This document shows positions 33,264 to 40,776 of a stretch of 42,868 bases of DNA, in pieces. The notes under the pieces are model-generated. The model did no database searches. It saw only the letters and a list, made by a program, of their open reading frames with translations, and was not told the origin of the DNA. Each line of letters begins with the position of its first letter. Positions within the stretch are counted from its first letter, which is position 1. The DNA comes from Arthrobacter sp. AFG20. GTDB lineage: Bacteria > Actinomycetota > Actinomycetes > Actinomycetales > Micrococcaceae. A program made the translations under genes and the position numbers. The stretch spans positions 1 through 42,868 of the forward strand of contig NZ_PJMC01000026.1 of NCBI RefSeq assembly GCF_002892795.1, in the 5' to 3' direction.

Positions 33264-34169
33264 TTAGCGGCTGCCGGGGATCTGAAAGTTGAAAACCCCG
33301 CTGTCGAAGCGGTTGTAGGCCTCGTAGTCCACGAGGTCATACAGCCGCACACGGGTCAGCATGGTCCCAACCTGCGCTTCTTGGGTGCCCTCAAGCCTTA
33401 AAGTGTCCAGCACGCGTTCGGCCGCGCCCATGGCACTACGGAGCAGGGTCACGGGGTAGATCACCATGTTCACGCCGACAGCCTGCAGTTCCTTCACAGT
33501 GAACAAATCGCTCTTGCCGAACTCGGTCATGTTGGCCAGGATCGGCACGTCCACGGCGTCACGGATGGCCCGGAACTCGTGCAGGTCACGCATGGCCTCG
33601 GGGAAGATGGCATCGGCACCGGCCTCGACCAGTGCCTTAGCCCTGTCCTTTGCAGCGTTGAGCCCGTCGGTGGCGCGGATGTCGGTGCGTGCCATGATGA
33701 GGAAGTTTGGGTCCCGCCGCGCATCGGCCGCGGCCCTAATGCGCTTGGTGGCGGTGTCCAGGCCCACGACGTTCTTGCCGTCGAGGTGGCCGCAGCGTTT
33801 GGGGTTGAACTGGTCTTCGATATGGCAGCCGGCGAGTCCGGCGTTTTCCAGTTCCTGCACGCTGCGGGCCACGTTCATCGGCTCGCCGAAGCCGGTGTCC
33901 GCGTCCACGATGGCGGGCAGGTCGGTCATGCGGGCGATCTGTCCTGCCCGGGTGGCGACCTCGGTGAGCGTGGTGAGGCCGATGTCGGGCAGGCCGAGGT
34001 CGTTGGCGAGGACGGCGCCGGAGATGTACACCCCGGCGAAGCCCTTCTCCTCGATCAGCCGGGCCGAGAGCGGGTTGAACGCGCCCGGGAACTGGGCGAT
34101 GGTCCCGGAGGCGAGGAGCTCGCGGAACCGGAGCCGCTTCTGCTCGGGAGTGGTCTTGGAATACAGCAC
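33264..34169 (-). CDS. prpB: Methylisocitrate lyase
   Basis: A 301-residue member of the isocitrate lyase/PEP mutase superfamily, splitting 2-methylisocitrate into pyruvate and succinate. GTG 34169 begins one base after the prpD stop, so translation is coupled. The family signature KRCGH (within NPKRCGHLDGK) with the catalytic cysteine is present, as are the metal-site residues in DADTGFG and EDQF. It is the second enzyme gene of the operon. Confidence 0.94.
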   Translation of the reverse strand: MLYSKTTPEQKRLRFRELLASGTIAQFPGAFNPLSARLIEEKGFAGVYISGAVLANDLGLPDIGLTTLTEVATRAGQIARMTDLPAIVDADTGFGEPMNVARSVQELENAGLAGCHIEDQFNPKRCGHLDGKNVVGLDTATKRIRAAADARRDPNFLIMARTDIRATDGLNAAKDRAKALVEAGADAIFPEAMRDLHEFRAIRDAVDVPILANMTEFGKSDLFTVKELQAVGVNMVIYPVTLLRSAMGAAERVLDTLRLEGTQEAQVGTMLTRVRLYDLVDYEAYNRFDSGVFNFQIPGSR

Positions 34170-34170
34170 T

Positions 34171-35691
34171 CTAGAACAGCCCCTTCGGCGCCGCACCCAG
34201 GTCGATCACGCCGGGGGCGGCGGTGATGTTCAGCTGGTCCAGCTCGCCGGCGGCGAGTTCGGGGAGGCGTTCGACGGCGGAGAGGAACCTTTCGATTTCG
34301 GCCTCCTCCACGAGCCCGGCGGCGAGGGTGCGGAACTTGTTGACGTACTGGTCGCGGGTGAACGGGCGGGCGCCGAGGGGGTGGGCGTCGGCGACGGCGA
34401 TCTCATCGGTGATGACGGTGCCGTCGGTGAGGGTGATTTCCACGGAACCGCCGAAGGCCTTCTCAGAGATGTCCAGCGAGTGGTAGCGGCGGGTCCATTC
34501 CGGGTCCTCCACCGTGGACACCTTCTGCCACAGCTCCACCGTGTCGGGCCTTGCGGCGCGCTCGGGGGAGTAGGAGTCCACGTGGTGCCAGGCCCCGTCC
34601 TGCAAGGCGACGGTAAAGATGTAGGGGATGGAGTGGTCCAGGGTTTCCCGGCTCGCGCTGGGGCTGTACTTTTGCGGGTCGTCGGCGCCGGAGCCGATCA
34701 CATAGTGGGTGTGGTGGCTCGTCTTGATCAGCACAGACTGTACGTTGGCGGGGTCTTTCAGTTCGGGGTACTCACCGTGGAGCTTGCGGGCGAGGTCGAT
34801 CCAGGCCTGGGCCTGGTATTCGGCGGAGTGTTCCTTGGTGTAGGTGTCCAGGATGGCGCGCTTGGCCTCGCCCGGTGTCGGCAGCGGGACCTCGTAGGAG
34901 GCGTCCGGGCCGTCCAGCAGCCAGGCGATGACGCCGTCCTCGCCTTCATAGATCGGGACGGGGGAGGTCTGTCCGCGCATGGACCTGTCCACGGCCTCCA
35001 CGGCCATCTTGCCGGCGAAGGCCGGGGCGTGCGCCTTCCACGTGGAGATCTCGCCCTTGCGGGACTGGCGGGTGGCCGTCGTGGTGTGCAGGGCCTGGCC
35101 CACGGACTGGAAGATGGTCTCAACGTCGAGTCCGAGCAGGGTGCCGATGCCGGCCGCCGCGGCGGGACCCAGGTGGGCCACGTGGTCGATCTTGTGCTTG
35201 TGCAGGCAGATCGCCTTCACCAGGTTCACCTGAATCTCATAGCCGGTGGCGATACCCCGGATCAGATCCTTGCCACTGGAACCCACATGCTGGGCGACCG
35301 CGAGGATCGGCGGAATATTGTCGCCAGGGTGCGAGTAGTCCGCCGCGAGGAAGGTGTCGTGGTAATCCAGCTCGCGCACCGCCACACCGTTCGCCCACGC
35401 CGCCCACTCGGGGGAGACGCGTTCACCGATCCCGAACACCTTGGCGCCCTTGCCGCCGGTGGAGGGACCGTGGGTGAGGGCCTGCGCCCGCGCGGCGACG
35501 ATCGGAGCACGGTTCAGTGACGCGATGGCGACGGACGCGTTGTCGATGATCCGGTTGATCACCATCTCCGTAACGTCGTCCGTCACGCCGACGGGATCGG
35601 CGGCCACTACTGCGATCTTGTGGGCCAGCTGGTCCTCGCGCGGCAGGTTCTCCTCGCTTTTGTACACGCGGACGTGGTGTTCCTTAACCAT
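34171..35691 (-). CDS. prpD: 2-methylcitrate dehydratase
   Basis: A 506-residue MmgE/PrpD-family dehydratase converting 2-methylcitrate to 2-methylaconitate or methylisocitrate. ATG 35691 (MVKEHHVRVYK) follows AAAGGAA and overlaps the end of the regulator gene by eight bases. Recognisable stretches are RALTHGPSTGGKGAKVFG-like core (residues 70-95), the AADYSHPGDNIPPILAVAQ segment and RQSRKGEISTWKAHAPAF. An in-frame upstream extension is rejected because it lies inside the regulator gene in another frame. The order regulator-prpD-prpB-prpC is usual in actinobacteria. Confidence 0.93.
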   Translation of the reverse strand: MVKEHHVRVYKSEENLPREDQLAHKIAVVAADPVGVTDDVTEMVINRIIDNASVAIASLNRAPIVAARAQALTHGPSTGGKGAKVFGIGERVSPEWAAWANGVAVRELDYHDTFLAADYSHPGDNIPPILAVAQHVGSSGKDLIRGIATGYEIQVNLVKAICLHKHKIDHVAHLGPAAAAGIGTLLGLDVETIFQSVGQALHTTTATRQSRKGEISTWKAHAPAFAGKMAVEAVDRSMRGQTSPVPIYEGEDGVIAWLLDGPDASYEVPLPTPGEAKRAILDTYTKEHSAEYQAQAWIDLARKLHGEYPELKDPANVQSVLIKTSHHTHYVIGSGADDPQKYSPSASRETLDHSIPYIFTVALQDGAWHHVDSYSPERAARPDTVELWQKVSTVEDPEWTRRYHSLDISEKAFGGSVEITLTDGTVITDEIAVADAHPLGARPFTRDQYVNKFRTLAAGLVEEAEIERFLSAVERLPELAAGELDQLNITAAPGVIDLGAAPKGLF

Positions 35692-36334
35692 GGGGTTCCT
35701 TTCGGTGGGTGGCCTTGAGATGAGAAAGACTGCGGTGCAGGTGCACCGTAGTGGCGGCTTCGGCGAGCCGCGGATTGCCTGCGGCGATGGCTTCGGCAAT
35801 CGCCGCATGTTCTGCGGCTGCAGCGTTGAGCCGGGCGGCATCGTCGGCGGCAAGCCTACGTACCCGCACCAGGTGCACCCGCAGGCTTCGCATCGCTTGT
35901 GCCAGATAAGAGTTGGATATGGCTGAATCAATCGCCTCATCCAGCTTGCTGACTAAGGCGTAATAGTCGTGGCGGGCGGGGTCCGAGCCGCCGAGAAGAC
36001 TTGGGGCCTCGCGAAGCTCGGCCAGCAGGCGGACAAAGGTGCTGTTGTCGCCACGCTCAGCCGCCAAAGCTGCCGCCCTGCATTCGAGGGTCTCGCGAAG
36101 CTCGAACAACTCATCGATGTCCTCCAAAGAAATATCAGAAACTACGACACCACGGCCCCCTGCCACACGCGTCAGACCCTCTGCACTGAGCCGCCCGAGA
36201 GCTTCCCGGAGGGGAGTTCGGGAGACTCCCAACCGCTCCGACTGCTCTACTTCCGCCAAGACGGTACCCGGCAGAAGACGCCACTCGACAATGTCTTCAC
36301 GAAGGGCGGTGTACGCCTTCTCACTGGCTCGCAT
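35684..36334 (-). CDS. FadR-type (FCD) GntR regulator of the prp operon
   Basis: A 216-residue regulator from ATG 36334. A GTG at 36370 would give 228 residues but would place a TGTATACA operator inside the gene. GGAGG sits only one base before ATG 36334, so the message may be leaderless. The N-terminal winged helix has LGVSRTPLREALGRLSAEGL and an FCD effector domain follows (ELRETLECRAAALAAE, then AEHAAIAEAIAAGN and the C-terminal HLHRSLSHL). It probably controls the methylcitrate genes that overlap its 3' end, and itself, through the two upstream palindromes. Confidence 0.88.
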   Translation of the reverse strand: MRASEKAYTALREDIVEWRLLPGTVLAEVEQSERLGVSRTPLREALGRLSAEGLTRVAGGRGVVVSDISLEDIDELFELRETLECRAAALAAERGDNSTFVRLLAELREAPSLLGGSDPARHDYYALVSKLDEAIDSAISNSYLAQAMRSLRVHLVRVRRLAADDAARLNAAAAEHAAIAEAIAAGNPRLAEAATTVHLHRSLSHLKATHRKEPHG

Positions 36335-36342
36335 GCCTCCAA

Positions 36343-36350
36343 TGTATACA
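36343..36350. promoter_or_regulatory. TGTATACA palindrome, proximal GntR operator
   Basis: A perfect eight-base palindrome, eight bases upstream of the ATG of the FCD regulator. The minus-strand context CTGTATACATT could also serve as a -10 region. Confidence 0.6.
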
Positions 36351-36404
36351 GAAATGGGAAAAAGCGCCACGTCTTACGGATAAATGCCCGAAACGACGAT
36401 GTAC

Positions 36405-36412
36405 TGTATACA
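36405..36412. promoter_or_regulatory. TGTATACA palindrome, distal GntR operator
   Basis: A second perfect TGTATACA whose centre is 62 bases from the first, close to six helical turns, so both face the same side of the DNA. It lies between the regulator and the divergent rpiB-like gene and may affect both. Confidence 0.6.
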
Positions 36413-36473
36413 TGGCCCCGCGGAGCATAGAACCGCCCACGGCGAATGAGCAGCCCGTCTAGCTATGTATGGT

Positions 36474-36487
36474 GCGGTATAGACAAG
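36474..36487 (+). promoter_or_regulatory. Possible weak HutC-type site before the rpiB-like operon
   Basis: GCGGTATAGACAAG matches 11 of 14 positions of CCGGTATATACAGG (20645-20658). It lies about 78 bases upstream of the rpiB-like start, a position similar to that of the strong sites relative to their genes. Tentative. Confidence 0.35.
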
Positions 36488-36564
36488 TACAGCTTAGGCT
36501 CCTATGCTGGGTTTCGAGGACCGGACCTATCGATTAGTCCCTTCTACGAAAATGCGAGGAAATC

Positions 36565-37005
36565 ATGCTTGTCGGATTCGGATGCGACCCTAATGCAAGC
36601 GCCCTGAAGACGGTGCTGATGCAGTACGCCGTCGAACTGGGCCACGAAGTACGCGATTACGGTTCCGAGGACCCGCTTTACCCGCGGACGGCCGTAAACG
36701 TTGCGGAGGGGGTTGCTGGGGGAGAAGTAGACCGTGGCGTTGTGATGTGCGGAACGGGAATTGGAGTTTCAATCTCGGCCAACAAGGTCAAAGGCGCCTA
36801 CTGCGCTCTGCTCACCGACGCCTATCAGGCAGTACGAGCCCAGCTCAGCAACAACGCGAACATGATCGCCTTGGGCGCGCAAATCACTGGCCCCGAATCA
36901 GCCAAACGACTGCTCCACGATTACCTCGAAAACACATACCAGCCATCCGAGCGGAGCACGCCGAAACTCGATGAGCTCCAACGCATCGAGAATCGGGCCT
37001 ACTAA
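36565..37005 (+). CDS. RpiB/LacAB-family sugar-phosphate isomerase, divergent
   Basis: A 146-residue isomerase. ATG 36565 follows GAGGA. The active-site cysteine Cys62 is in VMCGTGIG and the SANK loop follows. Compared with E. coli RpiB, the Asp-His pair after FGC is Asp-Pro (GCDPN), and the histidine of QHNDTN that assists ring opening aligns with Ser (LSNNAN). Both are expected in a ribose-5-phosphate isomerase. RpiB-like enzymes of erythritol and threitol pathways act on tetrulose phosphates, which cannot close a ring. A four-carbon substrate is therefore plausible. Its stop overlaps the next start (TAATG), forming a coupled three-gene operon with the split transketolase. Confidence 0.88.
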   Translation: MLVGFGCDPNASALKTVLMQYAVELGHEVRDYGSEDPLYPRTAVNVAEGVAGGEVDRGVVMCGTGIGVSISANKVKGAYCALLTDAYQAVRAQLSNNANMIALGAQITGPESAKRLLHDYLENTYQPSERSTPKLDELQRIENRAY

Positions 37006-37886
37006 TGAGCGCAGACGTCCTGGCTTTAGAAATCGAGGCTGCTCGAGCGCGGCTGCTCGTCCTTCGAATGCTTCAAGCGGGCAGATCCGGTCACGTCGGA
37101 GGCGCGTTGTCGTGCATCGATATTGTCACCGCGCTCTACTTCGACATCCTGCGCATAGACCCGCGCAGTCCCAATGATGGAACTCGCGATCGGTTTCTCC
37201 TGTCGGCGGGCCACAAGGCAATGGCTCAGTACGCAGTGTTGGCTAGACGAGGGTACTTCCCGGAAGACCTCCTCGACACGTATGGCGGGCTTGACAGTAA
37301 ATTTGCCGGCCACCCAGACATGCATAAGGTATCTGGCATCGAAGCCAACACCGGCGCTCTGGGCCACGGCCTAGCAATCGCGGCGGGAATGGCTCTTGGC
37401 CTGCGCATGGATGGGACGGCGTCCCGAGTGTTCACAATCCTGGGTGACGGCGAGCTGCCGGAAGGGTCGAATTGGGAGGGTGCCTCGATTGCCGCGCACC
37501 ACGGTCTCGACAACCTCATAGCCGTCATTGACGTCAACGACCTTCAAATCAGCGGACGCACGACCAACGTCATGAACATGGAACCGATCGCCGACAAGTT
37601 CGAGGCATTCGGCTGGGCCGTGACAACTATCGACGGCAATAACATGTCTGAGGTGACGGACACCCTTCGGTCTGCACCGCTCATACAAGGCCGGCCTACC
37701 GCGATCGTTGCACGCACGATTAAGGCTAAAGGGATTAGCGCTCTCGAAGACACCGCCCAATCGCACTATTGGAAGCCGGATGCCGAGGCGCTTCTCGAAG
37801 CGCATGTTGAGCTCACGAATACCCTCGTGCAGAAAATCAAGGCCAGATCCGACGAACTTATGTTCACGAGCAGAGGCACGAAATGA
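37005..37886 (+). CDS. Transketolase, N-terminal (thiamine diphosphate-binding) subunit
   Basis: A 293-residue protein equal to the PP domain of transketolase. His residues of the active site are visible in GRSGHVGG, LSAGHKAM and AGHPDM. The thiamine-diphosphate/metal motif is GDGELPEGSNWEGASIAAHHGLDN-like with the Asn in VNDLQISG. It starts within the stop of the rpiB-like gene and its own stop overlaps the next start by four bases (ATGA). Split transketolases of this size occur in specialised sugar pathways and transfer a two-carbon ketol unit. A partner for a tetrose or branched sugar phosphate is possible. Confidence 0.92.
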   Translation: MSADVLALEIEAARARLLVLRMLQAGRSGHVGGALSCIDIVTALYFDILRIDPRSPNDGTRDRFLLSAGHKAMAQYAVLARRGYFPEDLLDTYGGLDSKFAGHPDMHKVSGIEANTGALGHGLAIAAGMALGLRMDGTASRVFTILGDGELPEGSNWEGASIAAHHGLDNLIAVIDVNDLQISGRTTNVMNMEPIADKFEAFGWAVTTIDGNNMSEVTDTLRSAPLIQGRPTAIVARTIKAKGISALEDTAQSHYWKPDAEALLEAHVELTNTLVQKIKARSDELMFTSRGTK

Positions 37887-38821
37887 CTTCCCTCACTGAA
37901 GAACTTATCGACCCCCGCAAGACTTTCGGTGAAGCCGTCACCTCCTTCGCTGCAAGCGACCCCCGGGTCGTCGTGCTTTCAGCCGACAGTGGCAACTCGT
38001 CAGGCTTCGGGACCTTTATGCGTGAGTACCCGGAGCGCTACCTCGAGTTCGGTATTCAGGAACACGGTGTTACCGGCGTTGCATCGGGATTGGCATCGAC
38101 GGGAAAAATCCCAGTCTTCGCAGCAATCGCAACCTTCGTAACATGCCGCAACTTCGAGGCATTCCGCAATGACATCGCCTACATGCGCCAGAACGTAAAG
38201 ATCGTGGGGCGCAATGGAGGTATGACGTACTCCGACCTGGGTCCCACGCACTACTCCCTCGAGGACTACGCCATTATCCGCATGTTGCCTGGCGTCGTCG
38301 TTTTGTCCCCTCAAGATCCCGGGGAGATCCGCGCTGCTTCCGCCGCCATGCTCGAACACGATGGTCCTATCTACATGCGAATCGGCGGCCCCCTCATCCC
38401 TAACCTGTTCCCTGAAGAGCCATTTGTTATCGGCAAAGGCCGGCTGATAGCGGCGGGCACCAGGGCAACCATCGTCAGTACCGGGCCGGTGACCGCAGAG
38501 GTGATGAAAGCAGTGTCCCAACTCCGCGACGACGGCTTGGATGTTGAGCTGATCGGCATGCCTACAGTCGAACCGATCGATGCCGAGCTCATCCTCTCTT
38601 CAGCGGCAAAGACGGGTCACGTGATCACCATTGAAGAGCACTACGTGCGTGGTGGCTTGTCGGCCGCCGTCTCCGAGTGCATCTCCTCTCAAGGCGTGCG
38701 GCACGACTCGATTGGGCTTCCGCATCAGCACATCACGACCGGAACGTACTCGGGACTTCTGTCGCATTACAGACTGGACGCACCTGCCCTGCACAGTCGG
38801 CTCAGTGAGCTGCTTCGGTAG
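37883..38821 (+). CDS. Transketolase, C-terminal (pyrimidine-binding) subunit
   Basis: A 312-residue protein equal to the Pyr and C-terminal domains of transketolase. The catalytic glutamate that activates thiamine diphosphate lies in LEFGIQEHG. Further conserved stretches are FAAIATFVTCRNFEA, DLGPTHYSLED and TIEEHYVRGGL. It is translated from an ATG overlapping the stop of the N-terminal subunit, ensuring equal amounts of both halves. A bidirectional hairpin lies about 260 bases downstream. Confidence 0.92.
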   Translation: MTSLTEELIDPRKTFGEAVTSFAASDPRVVVLSADSGNSSGFGTFMREYPERYLEFGIQEHGVTGVASGLASTGKIPVFAAIATFVTCRNFEAFRNDIAYMRQNVKIVGRNGGMTYSDLGPTHYSLEDYAIIRMLPGVVVLSPQDPGEIRAASAAMLEHDGPIYMRIGGPLIPNLFPEEPFVIGKGRLIAAGTRATIVSTGPVTAEVMKAVSQLRDDGLDVELIGMPTVEPIDAELILSSAAKTGHVITIEEHYVRGGLSAAVSECISSQGVRHDSIGLPHQHITTGTYSGLLSHYRLDAPALHSRLSELLR

Positions 38822-39080
38822 CCCGTCCACCGGTTTGTCGATATATCGCCCGAGGTGTGGGCACGAAGAAGACCGCTGAGAAATTCGGCACCGCATGCCG
38901 AAGGCCAATCGATGCCATCCTTCGCAGCCTCGAATAAGCCAGCATTGTGGAGCTGATGGACGGACCCATATCCGGGTCCGAAGTGGTCAGTCGGCTCGTC
39001 CGCACAGACCAACAATCCCGTCAGTGAGGTGGGTAAGCCACGCTAGAGCACCAACCAGGGCTCTTCCTCGGGCAGAAAAA

Positions 39081-39120
39081 GGAAGCGGTCCCAGGCAATT
39101 CAGCCTGAGGACCGCTTTCC
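39081..39120 (-). terminator. Strong bidirectional terminator between transketolase and HAD genes
   Basis: GGAAGCGGTCC (39081-39091) pairs with GGACCGCTTTCC (39109-39120), extended by an inner CAGGC/GCCTG pair (39092-39096, 39103-39107) and a six-base loop. On the minus strand a run of five T follows the stem (39080-39076). The convergent interval 38822-39158 holds this hairpin and part of a tandem repeat, and no gene. Confidence 0.8.
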
Positions 39121-39123
39121 CAT

Positions 39124-39181
39124 GCTCTTTTAAGATACATATCCGGTGTTGAGCTCTTTTAAGCTACATATCCGGTGTTGA
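39124..39181. repeat. 29-base tandem duplication covering the HAD gene stop
   Basis: Two copies of a 29-base unit, 39124-39152 and 39153-39181, differ at one base (AAGATAC versus AAGCTAC). The second unit includes the stop codon of the leftward HAD gene. The first repeats the same end outside the gene. It encodes the C-terminal residues NTGYVA twice, the outer copy untranslated. It looks like recent slippage or a small duplication. Confidence 0.85.
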
Positions 39182-39971
39182 GGAGTTGTTCGAGGAACGC
39201 TGCGACGCCGTCATCCCCATGGTGCCCGGTGCTGTACCGGGCAACGGCTTTTACCTCCTCGCGCGCGTTCGCTACGGCTACCGGATGTCCGATCTCCCGC
39301 AACCACGGGACGTCGTTTCCCCCGTCGCCGAAGCCGAGGCAATCCTTCGGGGAAATCCGGTGCTCATCGAGCACGTACTGCAAGCTCTGCCACTTGCCGG
39401 CTGTGGCGGGACTGAGCTCGAAGAACTGGTCCATGGATCGGCTGAGTCGCGGTAGGCGCGACAGGAGATAGTCCTTCGCCCGGTCCAGCTCTTCGGTCGT
39501 ACCGTACACCATCGCCTTCAGCACCGTTCCGGATTGGACATTCTCCGGGTCGGCGACCACCATGGGCTGGTCATTGAGGAGCTCCAGCAGTCGCGCTCCC
39601 TCCCCAGCGCGGGAAACATTAATTTCGTCGGCGCTCCACCACGTGGACATCAGGTCCAACTCGTCTGCCGTGTCCAGCAACGCTTGGACCTCCTCGTCCG
39701 GGAGGGCGACCTTGCGCAGGGTTGTGGTGGTCGTAGGGTCGACGATAAGTGCGCCATTACAGCAGATCAGCGGCGTTCGCAGTCCCGCGCCATGGGCAAT
39801 CCCCAGGGCGCTCTGCCGAGAGCGGCCGGTAACCAGCACCACCAGCAGGCCAGCGTCTTGCACCGCACGCAGGGCCCTGAGGGTGCGCTCCGACACCTCG
39901 TGATCGGTGTTGGCCAATGTGCCGTCCACGTCCACAGCAACCGCCCGGATTGCATCCAGTCCCAGTTCCAT
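39159..39971 (-). CDS. Cof-type HAD phosphatase
   Basis: A 270-residue subfamily-IIB HAD hydrolase. ATG 39971 is chosen for AAGGGA five bases upstream; ATG 39998 is an alternative. The motifs are complete: VDVDGTLA (nucleophile Asp), LVTGRS, the lysine in TAGKWQS and GFGDGGNDVPWL. Such enzymes dephosphorylate sugar phosphates, and some act on the ribitylamino-pyrimidine phosphate of riboflavin synthesis. It diverges from the ribH2-like gene. A HutC-like site lies between them. Either a sugar phosphate or the riboflavin precursor could be its substrate. Confidence 0.88.
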   Translation of the reverse strand: MELGLDAIRAVAVDVDGTLANTDHEVSERTLRALRAVQDAGLLVVLVTGRSRQSALGIAHGAGLRTPLICCNGALIVDPTTTTTLRKVALPDEEVQALLDTADELDLMSTWWSADEINVSRAGEGARLLELLNDQPMVVADPENVQSGTVLKAMVYGTTEELDRAKDYLLSRLPRLSRSMDQFFELSPATAGKWQSLQYVLDEHRISPKDCLGFGDGGNDVPWLREIGHPVAVANAREEVKAVARYSTGHHGDDGVAAFLEQLLNTGYVA

Positions 39972-40219
39972 CCCGATCCCTTCTAGTGCCCGTGCCATAA
40001 GCCTCAAACCCTCTCACCGTCACCCTGCCGACGCCCGTTACTAGGCCGCCCCTCGGCTGGTCCGAGGAACTCTGGGCCTGTGGCCGGACCGCCGTGAAGG
40101 CATTGAGCGTGAAACGCAATCCATGCTCATGCAACATCTGGGGCCTAGCCCTTTAGCACTTATTACAGCGAGCGGGACGGGGAGCTCGTTCTCGGCGGAA
40201 GCGCTATCCCGATCCTTAG

Positions 40220-40233
40220 CCAGTATATACAAG
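40220..40233. promoter_or_regulatory. Probable HutC-type site between HAD and ribH2 genes
   Basis: CCAGTATATACAAG matches 12 of 14 positions of CCGGTATATACAGG and contains the same core GTATATAC. It lies about 88 bases before the ribH2-like start in the 349-base divergent region 39972-40320, which has no gene. Confidence 0.5.
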
Positions 40234-40320
40234 ATGTATCAAGTATAGTTACCATCAGACCCGGGCCAGTGCCCCATCTGAAAGAATCCTGCAAAGACTT
40301 CCGAAAGAAAGGGATTTTTC

Positions 40321-40776
40321 TTGTCACCTCTCTCCATTTCTTCACGCGTAGCAATCGTTAGTGCGCAATGGCACGCGGATATCGTTGACCGGGCCGTCGA
40401 AAGCTTCCAGGCGCGCCTCAGGGAACTCGGCGTCGTCAATGTGGATGTCTACCGAGTGCCCGGGGCCTTCGAAATTCCGCTACTCGTCCGACGACTTGCG
40501 GCGTCTGGCCGGTATGACGGTATCGCCACTTCCGCCCTCGTGGTCGACGGAGGTATCTATCGCCATGAGTTTGTCGCGCAGAGCGTCGTGGAGGCCCTCA
40601 TGACAGTGCAATTGGAAATGGATACACCGGTATTTTCCGGCGTCTTAACCCCTCACCACTTTCACGAGCACGAAGAACATCGCAATCAGTTCTCCAGGCA
40701 TTTCGTAACCAAGGGGGAGGAACTGGCAGACGCCGTCGCGTCAACCCTCACAACGTTGGCTTCCCTGCAGGCCTGA
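40321..40776 (+). CDS. ribH2: RibH2-type 6,7-dimethyl-8-ribityllumazine synthase
   Basis: A 151-residue lumazine synthase with TTG start after AAAGGGA. It condenses 5-amino-6-ribitylaminouracil with 3,4-dihydroxy-2-butanone 4-phosphate. It closely follows the Brucella RibH2 pattern: AQWHADIVD, VPGAFEIPL, VVDGGIYRHEFVA, VLTPHHFHEHEEH. It is not in a rib operon with ribA, ribD or ribE. RibH2 enzymes of Brucella are known for weak activity compared with RibH1. The four-carbon ketose phosphate substrate recalls the tetrulose phosphates suggested for the nearby isomerases. It may supply flavin for the Old Yellow Enzyme or deal with an unusual C4 phosphate (inference). Confidence 0.92.
   Translation: MSPLSISSRVAIVSAQWHADIVDRAVESFQARLRELGVVNVDVYRVPGAFEIPLLVRRLAASGRYDGIATSALVVDGGIYRHEFVAQSVVEALMTVQLEMDTPVFSGVLTPHHFHEHEEHRNQFSRHFVTKGEELADAVASTLTTLASLQA

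Noticed and set aside
33466..35520. A 684-codon open frame on the plus strand
   Set aside because: It lies antisense to prpB and prpD, whose products are unmistakable. Its translation is low-complexity (Val/Gly/Ala/Asp rich), as expected for the shadow of a high-GC gene.
39124..39181. The tandem repeat considered as a CRISPR or attachment site
   Set aside because: Only two directly adjacent units without spacers, no cas genes and no integrase nearby.
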